This document shows positions 40,501-49,206 of a stretch of DNA of 56,820 nt, in pieces. A model generated the notes under the pieces. It worked only from the letters and a program-made list of their open reading frames with translations. It had not been told where the DNA came from and made no database searches. The position numbers and the translations under genes are program-made. Position 1 is the stretch's first letter; the number at the start of each line of letters is the position of its first letter. This DNA is from Candidatus Peregrinibacteria bacterium (GTDB lineage: Bacteria; Patescibacteriota; Gracilibacteria; UBA1369; JACRIC01): positions 1 to 56,820 of the forward strand of contig JACPHH010000009.1 of assembly GCA_016188705.1 (NCBI GenBank), written 5' to 3'.

Positions 40501-41075
40501 TGAACTTTGAGGAAGTATTTCACAACCAATTTTTATTTCAGGGTATTTTGACGAGTCTTCAAAATACCATTGGCGGAGCTGATGATCCTTCGGGGTTTCC
40601 TCTTATTGGAACAGGTGAAAAACTTAGGCAAAATACGCGAGCAAAGGAACTCGCGAAGCAGTATGATTTTAATTATTTCCGGTCTTATCGCTGGGTGCTG
40701 CAGCGTCATCCTGATGCTGATTTTCCTGTTGATCAACAGTGTCTTTATGATAGTAAAAAGCCGGTTTATTACTATGATTCCCATTATTATTATCAAAATG
40801 GCAGTGTTCTTGAAAAAGTTTCGGATACTTCGAAATTGGCTGCCGAATGTAATGGAATTGACAGCGCTCGACGTGTTGATGAAGGTGGCGATTTAGTTGA
40901 GCGGTCTGACGCGGAGGTGGTTTGCGCTTCAGAAGACGGGAAAGCTTTTATTCCTTCGGGAGTTGAGCAAAATTATCGTCCTTTTATTGTTATTTACGAA
41001 GCTTTATCGCCGACATTGCCTGTATTTTGGGCATCGGGTAGTCCTTTTTCCGCCCAGCAGCAGGTGAATCGATAA
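37548..41075 (+). CDS. Large secreted protein with G-x-x-W...G-W repeats and a repeat-derived N-terminus
   Basis: About 1175 residues from ATG 37548; a TTG at 37497 is less likely. The signal or membrane segment is unusually far in (about residues 67-90: RFCFIFTGVILFAGSFMFSG, then G-Q-V-L-A). The 60 residues before it are largely encoded by two copies of palindromic repeat family A (37589-37650 and 37681-37718). The mature part has three copies of a motif common in CPR surface proteins: GWTYDDNLGWMSF, GYAWSTKVGWIQF and GYAWSGTLGWFDF. There are Ca-binding-like D-S-N-G-D-G-K-G-D-W and D-F-N-G-D-G-V-Y-D stretches, and a C-terminal part with GGNVFINANL and GNVYIHPAVTNI, resembling a right-handed beta fold. 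No catalytic motif was recognised; probably a surface-layer or adhesive protein. Confidence 0.75.
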   Translation: MLENFILDQSVLEISEKRNFGNETQSKGSFSEAPLLKSNIIWLLKEPFRNCIFQRFLNKIAPWKRFCFIFTGVILFAGSFMFSGGQVLAYHSDWHDCVSVSAPASGTAGRTSDAGSILFSDDFLKDHGQNGVDDEVFRSPTFVDLYANNDAFRTCIDTDHRNQTLGASDFYNWYFYLRGWTYDDNLGWMSFNCTDWDIINGAGDVCGATATGVSGDVLQDGYKTYIDVFGYLHGYAWSTKVGWIQFDWDISSCGGYTDIAGPCQRDEFYYQQTLDAFGTGRSIPLGRVYDNLTGRDDAYTGTNPAGDLSSGGLGRFYGYAWSGTLGWFDFLDSFGVEDSDSFCNPDGNAGTNDRSSGCGEIWRPGQSGVHVRVVNDAREKPYDRSVTNPYGSIIADGSQNYRVEAQFTDITDEVINYDQVDHVYLSEISRDALASFFLDEENTTEIDQITPSDTSSVFVRFPDADITSSVMKETFTNGNYDVGDDSNGDGKGDWLTFAYIFSYAPTSNMNGVDFNGDGVYDFLNDGYEVFAYRLSGIGIEQVDFDGGLLSALPVAQENIYFVDESTLVDLKMRPVVNFLIENNGNSYITTSREQQTLFDFTFSKSLTLSDKNLNGASIHDFTASFQLSLDGMDLSRYPNDNAAFHFVFDNNPEDGFYSYQNDRYSQDLRSNSARNDFDGLVPDQWDVWNHFVQDNSNLSQKFQMTAVPALNPSDDSAEFVKNPEIRSHLSYFSAQSGKTVAYKGQTLTQSESVYSPVVDVRSGFVNERNIRNIQEGIDVRSIGDIRTNVARDVLYKNMKSVTIGANIISCSGTPKLRGEGYDITTGGNVLHDNQVYYFKGCDVVFESVGGMPSPYGSSPDYKFVGWDTEKTIIVDGGNVFINANLDSEQARSKVYQTGIISFADSNGKGGNVYIHPAVTNIRAILYADGVIAGYDGYASDYGNEGMTRESDSDISDLNGDGDENDRYIVPTLEVMSCPDGLQTPVNFEEVFHNQFLFQGILTSLQNTIGGADDPSGFPLIGTGEKLRQNTRAKELAKQYDFNYFRSYRWVLQRHPDADFPVDQQCLYDSKKPVYYYDSHYYYQNGSVLEKVSDTSKLAAECNGIDSARRVDEGGDLVERSDAEVVCASEDGKAFIPSGVEQNYRPFIVIYEALSPTLPVFWASGSPFSAQQQVNR
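37589..37650 (+). repeat. Palindromic repeat family A copy in coding sequence
   Basis: ATCTGAAAAACGTAATTT begins the copy, and GTTTTTCAGAGGCTCCTT ends it in inverted orientation (CTGAAAAAC...GTTTTTCAG). It is read in frame as I-S-E-K-R-N-F-G-N-E-T-Q-S-K-G-S-F-S-E-A in the N-terminus of the secreted protein. Confidence 0.8.
37681..37718 (+). repeat. Second palindromic repeat family A copy in the same coding sequence
   Basis: AAGGAACCTTTTCGAAATTG then TATTTTTCAGAGATTCCT. It is in the opposite orientation to the start of the first copy and is read as K-E-P-F-R-N-C-I-F-Q-R-F-L. It is the closest match to the copy in pilW (CGAAATTGTATTTTTCAGAG shared exactly). Confidence 0.8.
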
Positions 41076-41147
41076 GGGGAAAATTTTATAATTTTCGAAA
41101 TAACTCATTATAGGTGTTTTGCGTTATGTAACCATCTATCGTTTTTT

Positions 41148-41372
41148 GGGTCATACGCTTTTCCCTTTGAAAAAAAGTACATATCGCTGGGAGGCGGGGG
41201 TTCGTTGCTCGGATACTCGGCCGGATCAAAAAGGACGAAAATTCGCTAAAAATGCTATCGGCTACGCATTTTTTAACGCTTATTTTCGCCTCTTTTTGAA
41301 AACCTGCCTGCGTAACTCGCTCCGAACCCCCGCCTCCCAGCATATATTTTCAAAGAAATTTGCGTATGATCC
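41148..41372. repeat. 225-bp long-palindrome element (family B, copy 2)
   Basis: It starts GGGTCATACG and ends GCGTATGATCC. The arms GCTGGGAGGCGGGGGTTCG and CGAACCCCCGCCTCCCAGC pair perfectly. Compared with copy 1 (32997-33222), changes in one arm are matched by changes in the other. The inner 90 bp or so is nearly identical. It occupies most of the 387-bp gene-free stretch 41076-41462 upstream of the Rhs gene. Confidence 0.9.
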
Positions 41373-41462
41373 CGTTTTTTCATCAAACGTAAAAAAATAT
41401 TTGCAATTATTTTGAAAGATGGAGTATTAATGTGAATAAGAGAACTTTTTACAAAAAATTAT

Positions 41463-44400
41463 ATGAATCGTCAAAGATTCAATCGAACATTGAGTTTTAT
41501 TTTGATATCAACATTATTTGTTTCAGTTTTGCCTCATCAGGTACGAGCCGAAACATCCTCTTCTGAAATAGCTAGTGAAAATCCGACAGAAAATTTGTCG
41601 ATAACTCAAGTGTCTCACAATGAGGATTCAAATAACGTTTTCAATGAAACACAAAAAGAGGCATCAGCCACAATAGAGGATCATCCAACTCCAGAAAATT
41701 TTTTTGGAAAGCGCATTTGGGATTCTTTTGGATTGCACGATGAAAAAAAAACAATAGAAAACACAACAGAAGAACAAGGCATGTCAGAGGAAGATAATAT
41801 TGATAGAAATCTTCCTGTATCGAACCCTGTTTATACGGATTATATTTTTGGTAAAAATACGAATGATAAAAAACAAGATATAAAAGGTATTGAGGGCAAG
41901 TATACAACTTCTCTATTTACAGGAGCCGCAACGTATACTTATCCTGTAGAAATTCCGACTGGAAGAAATAGTTTTATGCCATCTGTCTCACTTTTTTATA
42001 ATAGTCAAAATACTCGAAATGATGGTGTTGTTGGATATGGTTGGGACATAGGTGAGTCATATATAGAACGAAGTGATAGCAAGGGGGTAAATATTATGTA
42101 TGATTTGAACGAATTTAAAGTTGTTATCAATAGTAATCAGAGTGATATTATTCCTGTTTCTTTAACAGATCAGAGTCATGGAGAATACGGTGAAAAAAAT
42201 GCTGAAAATTTTTGGAAATATTATTGGAATACAGATGACAGTTGGACGCTCAAGGACAAGTCCGGGATAGTGTATACTTTTGGGTCTGTTTCTTCATCAA
42301 AAGAATATGATTCTTCAAATAGCACACGAATCTATCGATGGTATCTTACGGAAATGAGAGACGCTAATGATAATTTTATTCGTTTTACTTATACAAAAGA
42401 CTCAGAACGTATCTATCCCGAGTTCATTTATTATACAGGTCATGGATCAAGTGACGGACCTTTTATTATTGAATTTCATTATCAAACTCGAACCGATAGC
42501 GCTAAAAATTACCGTTCAGGATTTTTGGTACAGACGAAGTATCGCCTCAATGAAATTCTTATAAATATCAATGGTTATAATAGTAGTAATAATGTCCGAA
42601 AATATACGTTAGAATATGGCACTGGAGACAACGGAATTCGCAGTATTCTTTCGTCCATTACAGAAATAGGCTGGGATGAAAATGGAAATAGTCTCACTCT
42701 ATCACCCACGACCTTTCAGTACTACAATAATTCCTCGACGGCGATTGGCTGGAAAAAGGAATCCGCGAGCATCCCGGAACCTCTTGGTTGTAACGGAGAT
42801 ACTAAAATTATTGACGTGAATAATGATGCCTATGATGATATTGTGAGGTCATATAAATATTTGGACGGAGGGAATAAGCAACAAACTACGTCACGTGTAT
42901 ATATTAATGGAAAAAATAAAACATGGATGAATCAAGATAGTCTTTGGCGCTTTCCTGAACCGTTTACATTTTACACCATAGGAGATGATTCGTTATATAT
43001 TTATAATCTTCTCGATTTTGATGGTGATTTCAGGATTGATCTCGGGGAAGGAATGTCTTTCCAAAATGAGCAGACGTATAGCGTATACTATTTGACGGAT
43101 ACAGGATGGTCAGCCGGTCCTGGATATGAGGATATTACAGGTTGGACAGATTACAATAGTAATGTTCCGGATTATGGTCGAAGGCAGATTGATGTCAACG
43201 GTGATGGATTTACCGATCTCGTGTTAGGATATCATAATGGTTTTGGCAGTTCGGGATCGTGTGATCCGCCTGGATTTATGGGAGAAGTACGGATTCATGA
43301 TGTTATTCAAAAAAAGTTTGCAGCGGATACGTCATATTATAATCCTTTTCCTTTTGCTTATGAAGAAGATAGTGATTGTTCGGGAATGTTCAGTTATGAT
43401 CCGGGATTTCGAATCGTTGATGTCAACGGCGATGGACTCAGTGATGTCGTGTACTCTTATTTTAGATTGAATAACCTTCTCAATCTTAATGACAATGAAC
43501 GGTATACAGGGGTTTATTTAAATAATGGGAAAAATGGATGGGTGGAAGATCTTGGGTGGAGCGTCCCTGCTCCCATTAGGACGAGTTTCAACCCATCTTT
43601 GCAATCAGATCAGTGTTCTAAAAATTATCCTTTCGGTTCATACGCGGAGTATCCAGGCACTTATTTTATGGATGTGAATGGAGATGGTCTTAATGATATG
43701 GTTTTTAACACGAGAGCCCATATCAATATAGAGTTCCTATGTCCGAAAGATAGCTTTGATACAGAAATGAGTAGAGCTATTTATTTGAATAATGGTATCA
43801 ATGGCTGGACGAAAGCCTCGAATATAAATGACATTCCCGAATTTTCAAACGATTATGTTGCTTATGATAATCGTTATAGTGTTAGCGAGGTGAATGGAGA
43901 TGGTTTATTGGATGTGATGTACAGTAGTGGAAATTGTGAACATGGCTATCCCGTAGATACATCTTCTCTTTATCTTTCTCAAGCCAATCCTGATACCGAT
44001 CTTCTCAAAACCATCGCGAATCCTGTTGGAGGTACGATTAATATTTCCTATGCATCATCCGCGAATGAGAAAGATTCATTGGGGAATTACTTGAATCCAA
44101 ATATGCAAAATGCGATGCGAGTAGTGAAAAAAGTTACTTACAATGACGCGCTTGGAACTCTTCAATCTACTGATTACGAATATAAAGACGGAAAATTTTA
44201 CCTTTATACAAATGGACTTAAAGAATTTGGAGGATTTGGAAAAGTGACAACAAAGGATGGATCGACGATCAGCGCTACTTCATTTTATCAAGGGAATGAT
44301 GCTCCTTATACGATTGGATCGATTTTAAATTATTCATTGAAAGGAAAGCCTTACCGTACAGAAGTTTTTGATGATTTTGGGAGAAAATATAGCGAATCTT

Positions 44401-47400
44401 CGCAAAAATGGTCGGTATCGGATTTGGGTAATGGTCGATATTTTCCAAAACTCGATGCCGTTGTTAATTTTACCTATGAAGGAGGCGCATCGCATCGAGA
44501 TACGGCTGTAAGTTACGAGTATGAGAACGCGCGAGGAAATGTTATCAAAGAAACTCATTATGGCGAAGTGTCAGCCGATCCTTCTACCGGCAATTTTACC
44601 GATTTAGGCAGCGATGGATTTCTTACCACGATGATGTATACGACTTCCTCTGATTTTATGAGTTTTCCTATTGAATTCACAACGAAAGATTTTGAAGATA
44701 ATACAAAAGCTCAAGTTCGATACTATTACGACGGATCACTTACTCATGGATACGCGAATAAAGGAAATGTTACAAAAGAAGATCATTGGTTTAATAAGGA
44801 CGGAAGCAGAATCGTTACTGATTTTTCATATAATTTTTACGGTCAAGTCGAGACAGTAACCAACCCTCGAAGATATATAACGACTATCGAATGGGATTCA
44901 AACGCGCTGTATCCGATAGCGATGATTAACGCGAAAAATCAAAGAACGAGTATGACCTATAATTATGGCAATGGACAAATAAAAACGCTCACGGACGCAA
45001 ATGGCTCAAAAGAAGAGTATGCCTACGATCCACTGGGGCGGCTGAAAACGGCAAAAGTGAGTGATCCGGACAATAAAAATACGCTGAAAACCAAAACTAT
45101 TTACGAATATAATGATACCAACTTTCCGACGAGCATTGCCGTAAAACAGTATGATGGACTGACGAATTCAGAACCTGCGACATACCAGTACTTTGATGGA
45201 TTTAAACGTCTCATTCAAAGTCGGACGCTTTTGGAAACATCGTATTCGGTAAAAGATGTGAAATACGATGAAAAAGGACTTCTTAAAGAAGAATCTGTTC
45301 CTTATTTTGACAGTGGCAACAGTTACAAAACTCCAACGTGGACAACGGCAAAAACAGCTTATGTCTATGATGCTTTTTCCAGGCCGCTCACGGTTTCATT
45401 TGTAAAAACGAATGGAACGACCTACGCGACGACGAGCTATGATTACTCCACTCCATGGCAAACGATCATTACTGATCCCGAAGGCAAGATAAAACGGCTT
45501 CGCACCGACGCGAATCAGAGACTCATAGAAGTAGATGAGGTTTTCAATGGTATAACTTCTACCACTCGCTATAAGTATCATACGCTTGGATTTCTCACGC
45601 AGATTACCGATGCTTTGGGAAATGTGCGCAATTTTGATTATGATTCTTTAGGAAGGACTTTGAGTATGCAGGATATGCACGCGGCGAGTGATGGAGATTT
45701 TGGTACTTGGTTTTTTTCCTATGACAGTAATGGCAATGTTTTGACGCAAACCGATGCCAATGGAATTTTGACAAATTTTACCTATGATGAATTGGACAGA
45801 CCGACTTATGAAACCGATGGAAGTTTTTCGACGATATACGGCTATGACACATCGGAAAATGGAGTTGGCAGGCTAAGTTATTCGATAGGTTCGGATACTA
45901 TTTCGACGGAATACGATTACGATACTCATGGAAACGTGAAAAAAGAGTATCGAATTATTGAGGATAAAAATTTTACTACGAATTATTCGAGCGATATTCA
46001 GGGAAAACCGAGGTCGATCACGAATCCCGATGGTTTTCGTACTGATTACACTTATAACGGAGCGGGTCTTTTAGAGCAGCTGACAACATCTGGTTCGACA
46101 GGAAACAAGACGATTATTTCAAATATCGACTACGCGCCAACTGGACAGATAACGAGTATGGTGCATGGAAATGGCGCGACTACGACGAATACTTTTGATC
46201 CGGATGACATGTATCGGCTCAAATCGAAGTATGTGAATCAGGGCGTTTTGAAACTTTTTGCTTTTGACTATGGATATGATAAAGCATCGAATATTACAAG
46301 CCTTACAGACTCTTCTGATACGGATACAAAGAAGGCGGTAACATACCACTACGATGATTTGCATAGATTGATATTTGCGAATGGAGTGTATGCAACAGGA
46401 AGAGGTAATTATAGTCACGATTTCGGCTATGACATTTTGGGAAATATCACGTACAAAACCGATGTCGGGACCAATGGTGGTAACTACCGCTACGATGGAA
46501 CAGGAAACGCGAATCCGCACGCCGTAACGAGCGTTGGCGGTAAATCCTTCACTTATGATAAAAATGGGAATCTTCTCACGGATGGAGATCGAACGCTGAC
46601 GTACAATTCAAAAAATCTTATTTCGCGAGCAGTCTATAACGGCGCGACAACAGATTTTCGCTATGATCAGGGTGGAAATCGGGTATTGAAAAAAACTTCT
46701 GATGACACGGTTTGGTATCCTAATCAGTATTATGAAATCCGAAAATCGGGAAATATTGAAAAAACGTATTCCTATATTTTCGCGGGAAATCAAAAGGTAG
46801 CAGCGAACGAAGGCAGTACGAATTTTGACGCGGATAATGATGGATGGACTGAGAGTGGCGGCGATTGTAACGATAATGATGCTACGGTACATCCCGGGGC
46901 CTCTGAAATATGCGGAGATTCTGTCGATCAGGACTGTAGCGGAGCCGATCTTTCTTGTAACGACGTGGATAATGATGAAGACGGATATACGGAAAATGGC
47001 GGTGACTGTAACGATAATGATGCTACGGTACATCCCGGGGCTTCTGAAGTATGCGGAGATTCTGTCGATCAAGACTGCAGCGGCGCTGATCTTTCCTGCA
47101 GCGATGCCGATCAGGATGGAGACAGCTACTCCGTTAATGAAGGAGACTGTAATGATAACGATTCTTCAGTTCATCCAGGAGCTACGGAAATTCCCTACAA
47201 TGGCAAAGATGATGACTGCCTCGCTCGTCAAACGCCCGATGACGATCTCGATCAAGATGATTATCCGCTTGCGGAAGATTGCGATGATACCACCGATGAT
47301 ATTTATCCTGGCGCTCTCGAAATTTGCGGTGACTCTATTGATCAGGACTGCTCCGGAGCAGATGAAATATGCGCGCCGGATCGTGATGAAGACGGAATAC

Positions 47401-47531
47401 CCGATTCCACGGATAACTGTCCTGATACCAGAAGCTCCAATCAGACAGATTCAGACGGAGATGGCAAAGGAAATATTTGCGACAATGACACGCGCCTCAA
47501 ATACACCTTTACCCCCGATGCAGACCAATGA
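41463..47531 (+). CDS. Giant SpvB/Rhs-repeat protein, N-terminal part (broken gene)
   Basis: 2022 residues. The signal peptide (MNRQRFNRTLSFILISTLFV...VRA, about 1-29) is followed by a Ser/Glu-rich linker and an SpvB/TcdB-type start (YTTSLFTGAATYTYPVEIP, about 150). About five FG-GAP/VCBS-like repeats follow (DVNGDGFTDLVLGY, DVNGDGLSDVVYSY, DVNGDGLNDMVF), then a long run of YD/Rhs repeats (about 1150-1770). After these come three to four MopE-like putative metal-binding repeats (GGDCNDNDATVHPGASE...CGDSVDQDCSGADLSC) and a thrombospondin-3-like repeat (DEDGIPDSTDNCPD). It ends abruptly in R-L-K-Y-T-F-T-P-D-A-D-Q, just as a LamG domain begins. The rest of LamG and the Rhs core continue in another frame (47518-49197). 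Such proteins form a hollow shell that encloses a C-terminal toxin. Confidence 0.85.
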   Translation: MNRQRFNRTLSFILISTLFVSVLPHQVRAETSSSEIASENPTENLSITQVSHNEDSNNVFNETQKEASATIEDHPTPENFFGKRIWDSFGLHDEKKTIENTTEEQGMSEEDNIDRNLPVSNPVYTDYIFGKNTNDKKQDIKGIEGKYTTSLFTGAATYTYPVEIPTGRNSFMPSVSLFYNSQNTRNDGVVGYGWDIGESYIERSDSKGVNIMYDLNEFKVVINSNQSDIIPVSLTDQSHGEYGEKNAENFWKYYWNTDDSWTLKDKSGIVYTFGSVSSSKEYDSSNSTRIYRWYLTEMRDANDNFIRFTYTKDSERIYPEFIYYTGHGSSDGPFIIEFHYQTRTDSAKNYRSGFLVQTKYRLNEILININGYNSSNNVRKYTLEYGTGDNGIRSILSSITEIGWDENGNSLTLSPTTFQYYNNSSTAIGWKKESASIPEPLGCNGDTKIIDVNNDAYDDIVRSYKYLDGGNKQQTTSRVYINGKNKTWMNQDSLWRFPEPFTFYTIGDDSLYIYNLLDFDGDFRIDLGEGMSFQNEQTYSVYYLTDTGWSAGPGYEDITGWTDYNSNVPDYGRRQIDVNGDGFTDLVLGYHNGFGSSGSCDPPGFMGEVRIHDVIQKKFAADTSYYNPFPFAYEEDSDCSGMFSYDPGFRIVDVNGDGLSDVVYSYFRLNNLLNLNDNERYTGVYLNNGKNGWVEDLGWSVPAPIRTSFNPSLQSDQCSKNYPFGSYAEYPGTYFMDVNGDGLNDMVFNTRAHINIEFLCPKDSFDTEMSRAIYLNNGINGWTKASNINDIPEFSNDYVAYDNRYSVSEVNGDGLLDVMYSSGNCEHGYPVDTSSLYLSQANPDTDLLKTIANPVGGTINISYASSANEKDSLGNYLNPNMQNAMRVVKKVTYNDALGTLQSTDYEYKDGKFYLYTNGLKEFGGFGKVTTKDGSTISATSFYQGNDAPYTIGSILNYSLKGKPYRTEVFDDFGRKYSESSQKWSVSDLGNGRYFPKLDAVVNFTYEGGASHRDTAVSYEYENARGNVIKETHYGEVSADPSTGNFTDLGSDGFLTTMMYTTSSDFMSFPIEFTTKDFEDNTKAQVRYYYDGSLTHGYANKGNVTKEDHWFNKDGSRIVTDFSYNFYGQVETVTNPRRYITTIEWDSNALYPIAMINAKNQRTSMTYNYGNGQIKTLTDANGSKEEYAYDPLGRLKTAKVSDPDNKNTLKTKTIYEYNDTNFPTSIAVKQYDGLTNSEPATYQYFDGFKRLIQSRTLLETSYSVKDVKYDEKGLLKEESVPYFDSGNSYKTPTWTTAKTAYVYDAFSRPLTVSFVKTNGTTYATTSYDYSTPWQTIITDPEGKIKRLRTDANQRLIEVDEVFNGITSTTRYKYHTLGFLTQITDALGNVRNFDYDSLGRTLSMQDMHAASDGDFGTWFFSYDSNGNVLTQTDANGILTNFTYDELDRPTYETDGSFSTIYGYDTSENGVGRLSYSIGSDTISTEYDYDTHGNVKKEYRIIEDKNFTTNYSSDIQGKPRSITNPDGFRTDYTYNGAGLLEQLTTSGSTGNKTIISNIDYAPTGQITSMVHGNGATTTNTFDPDDMYRLKSKYVNQGVLKLFAFDYGYDKASNITSLTDSSDTDTKKAVTYHYDDLHRLIFANGVYATGRGNYSHDFGYDILGNITYKTDVGTNGGNYRYDGTGNANPHAVTSVGGKSFTYDKNGNLLTDGDRTLTYNSKNLISRAVYNGATTDFRYDQGGNRVLKKTSDDTVWYPNQYYEIRKSGNIEKTYSYIFAGNQKVAANEGSTNFDADNDGWTESGGDCNDNDATVHPGASEICGDSVDQDCSGADLSCNDVDNDEDGYTENGGDCNDNDATVHPGASEVCGDSVDQDCSGADLSCSDADQDGDSYSVNEGDCNDNDSSVHPGATEIPYNGKDDDCLARQTPDDDLDQDDYPLAEDCDDTTDDIYPGALEICGDSIDQDCSGADEICAPDRDEDGIPDSTDNCPDTRSSNQTDSDGDGKGNICDNDTRLKYTFTPDADQ
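46852..47105 (+). repeat. 141-bp tandem repeat encoding MopE-like metal-binding motifs
   Basis: The block starting GATTGTAACGATAATGATGC at 46863 recurs at 47004 (141 bp, 47 residues) with very few differences. Diverged third and fourth copies follow (47150 and 47280). The unit encodes D-C-N-D-N-D-x(5)-P-G-A-x-E-x-C-G-D-x-x-D-Q-D-C-S-G-A-D. Confidence 0.85.
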
Positions 47532-49197
47532 CAATGATTCTCTGAATACTTTTGAAGGTTTGACCGTATCGGCATGGATAAAACCGGATACCATAACAGG
47601 CCATCATTCCATGCTGTCCAAATGGGGAAAAGAAAATGCAAACTTCGAATGGGATTTTTACATTCAGGACGGAAAACTTTCGCTGATGCTGAACGCGGAG
47701 GACAGCGAGTGCGGAGGGACGGAAACATTCGCTTTTGTTGAAAGCAGGCTTATCGCGGCCAAGAAATGGACGCATGTTACAGCGACGTATGATGGGAGTA
47801 AAATTCGTTTCTATGTCAATGGAACTGTGTACTCCGCGTCAAGCCAGTCGAAAATGCCGATAGCGGAACTCTGCGATACCGCGGAGAAGATGAGGCTGGG
47901 AGTTTCTGGATACTATGACAATGATTATATCGGCTACACCGATGAAGTGAAGATTTCGAATTACGCGAAAAGCAACAAGGAAGTCTGCGAGCAAGAGATG
48001 GGCTACAAGTGGCAGATAGCGGCATCAAAATGCAAGCCTGTGGATTTTGATAAGGATGGTTATACCGTGGTTCAAGGAGATTGCGATGACTTAAATCCTC
48101 AAAAATATCCTGGAAACGGGTGTAGCGCCGTGAATGGAGGGAATTTAAGAGGTCAGAATTCGACTGATGAATCTGGTGATGGTCGTTACGGCTTTGAAGA
48201 TAAAAATTTTGATTTTGAAAACAGAAATGTGAAAAGTAATGATATTTTAAGTCAACAAATAGTTTTTGCTGGAACTACCTCAGAATCTTCGGTAAACTCT
48301 CCGTCATTAAATTTTCAACCATCAAAATCTGAGTCATCGATGGCATCTCAATCGTCGATGACCGCGACAACGACGTATAGCCTTTATTACTATTTTCAGG
48401 ATCATTTGGGAGATACGGCGGTGGTGACGGATGAGACGGGAAATATTATTGAGGCTATGGATTATCTACCTTTTGGAGGAGTGAATATCGATCAGAGGTA
48501 CAGTTCAGACTATGATGCGGATTACACGTTTACAGGGAAGGAAAAGGACGCGGAGGAAGGACTCTTTTACTTTGGAGCGAGATATTACAATGATGTGACT
48601 GGAAAATTTACGAGCATCGATCCCGCGTTGATGGAAATTGGGCATCTGATGAATATTCTTGCTGATCCGCAACAATTTAATTCATACAGTTATGTTGGAA
48701 ATAATCCATTAGCTTTCATTGACGCAAATGGAAAAGTTCCTGATCCAACAGATGTTGTAGTCGTTGCATGTGGACTTGCAGCACCTTTATGTTGGGGAGC
48801 AAAAGAAGCAGCAGAAACACTTATTATTGTTGGTGGTTATTATTTAATCGAGAAATTTTTAAGCGATTCAACAGACACGATTAATGATCAATCTCAGGAA
48901 AAAGAGAATAAAAAAACTTTAAGCGATGAAGAAAAAGAAGTTATCGAAACGGAAATAAAAGGTCTTGAAAAAGGTATAAAATCTCAAGAAAAAAGAATTA
49001 AAGAGCATGAGGAAAAACTAAAAGATCCAGAAAAAGCTCTTGATGATCCAGTTAAAAAAGAAGAATTTAAAAATAATCCACAATATCGAGAAGGAGTAAA
49101 AGAATATTGGAGAAAAGAAATCAAAGATGCTCAAGAACAAATTATTAAAAACCAGAATAAGATAAATGAACTTGAATCAAAACTAGAAAGTAATTAA
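47518..49197 (+). CDS. Rhs protein C-terminal part: LamG remainder, Rhs core and variable tip (frame-shifted continuation)
   Basis: The frame is one base off that of the upstream Rhs gene. It begins within a LamG (concanavalin-like) domain: NTFEGLTVSAWIKPDTITGH, KWTHVTATYDGSKIRFYVNG and YTDEVKISNYAKS. One more metal-binding repeat follows (DFDKDGYTVVQGDCDDLNPQ), then the Rhs core: YYYFQDHLGDTAVVTDETGN, YTFTGKEKDAEEGLFYFGAR, YYNDVTGKFTSIDP and YVGNNPLAFIDANG. The last 150 residues after FIDANG are the variable tip: a hydrophobic stretch, then a long K/E/Q-rich helical region (EKEVIETEIKGLEKGIKSQE onward). The first ATG in this frame is 47518, but native synthesis was probably as one chain with the upstream gene. 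About 40 residues of LamG also seem to be missing at the junction. Confidence 0.8.
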   Translation: MQTNDNDSLNTFEGLTVSAWIKPDTITGHHSMLSKWGKENANFEWDFYIQDGKLSLMLNAEDSECGGTETFAFVESRLIAAKKWTHVTATYDGSKIRFYVNGTVYSASSQSKMPIAELCDTAEKMRLGVSGYYDNDYIGYTDEVKISNYAKSNKEVCEQEMGYKWQIAASKCKPVDFDKDGYTVVQGDCDDLNPQKYPGNGCSAVNGGNLRGQNSTDESGDGRYGFEDKNFDFENRNVKSNDILSQQIVFAGTTSESSVNSPSLNFQPSKSESSMASQSSMTATTTYSLYYYFQDHLGDTAVVTDETGNIIEAMDYLPFGGVNIDQRYSSDYDADYTFTGKEKDAEEGLFYFGARYYNDVTGKFTSIDPALMEIGHLMNILADPQQFNSYSYVGNNPLAFIDANGKVPDPTDVVVVACGLAAPLCWGAKEAAETLIIVGGYYLIEKFLSDSTDTINDQSQEKENKKTLSDEEKEVIETEIKGLEKGIKSQEKRIKEHEEKLKDPEKALDDPVKKEEFKNNPQYREGVKEYWRKEIKDAQEQIIKNQNKINELESKLESN

Positions 49198-49206
49198 GAA
49201 AGTTTT

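Noticed and set aside
46825-47517. Upstream extension of the Rhs C-terminal frame
   Set aside because: This part is the out-of-frame shadow of the metal-binding repeats; real homology in that frame begins only with the LamG segment after 47518.
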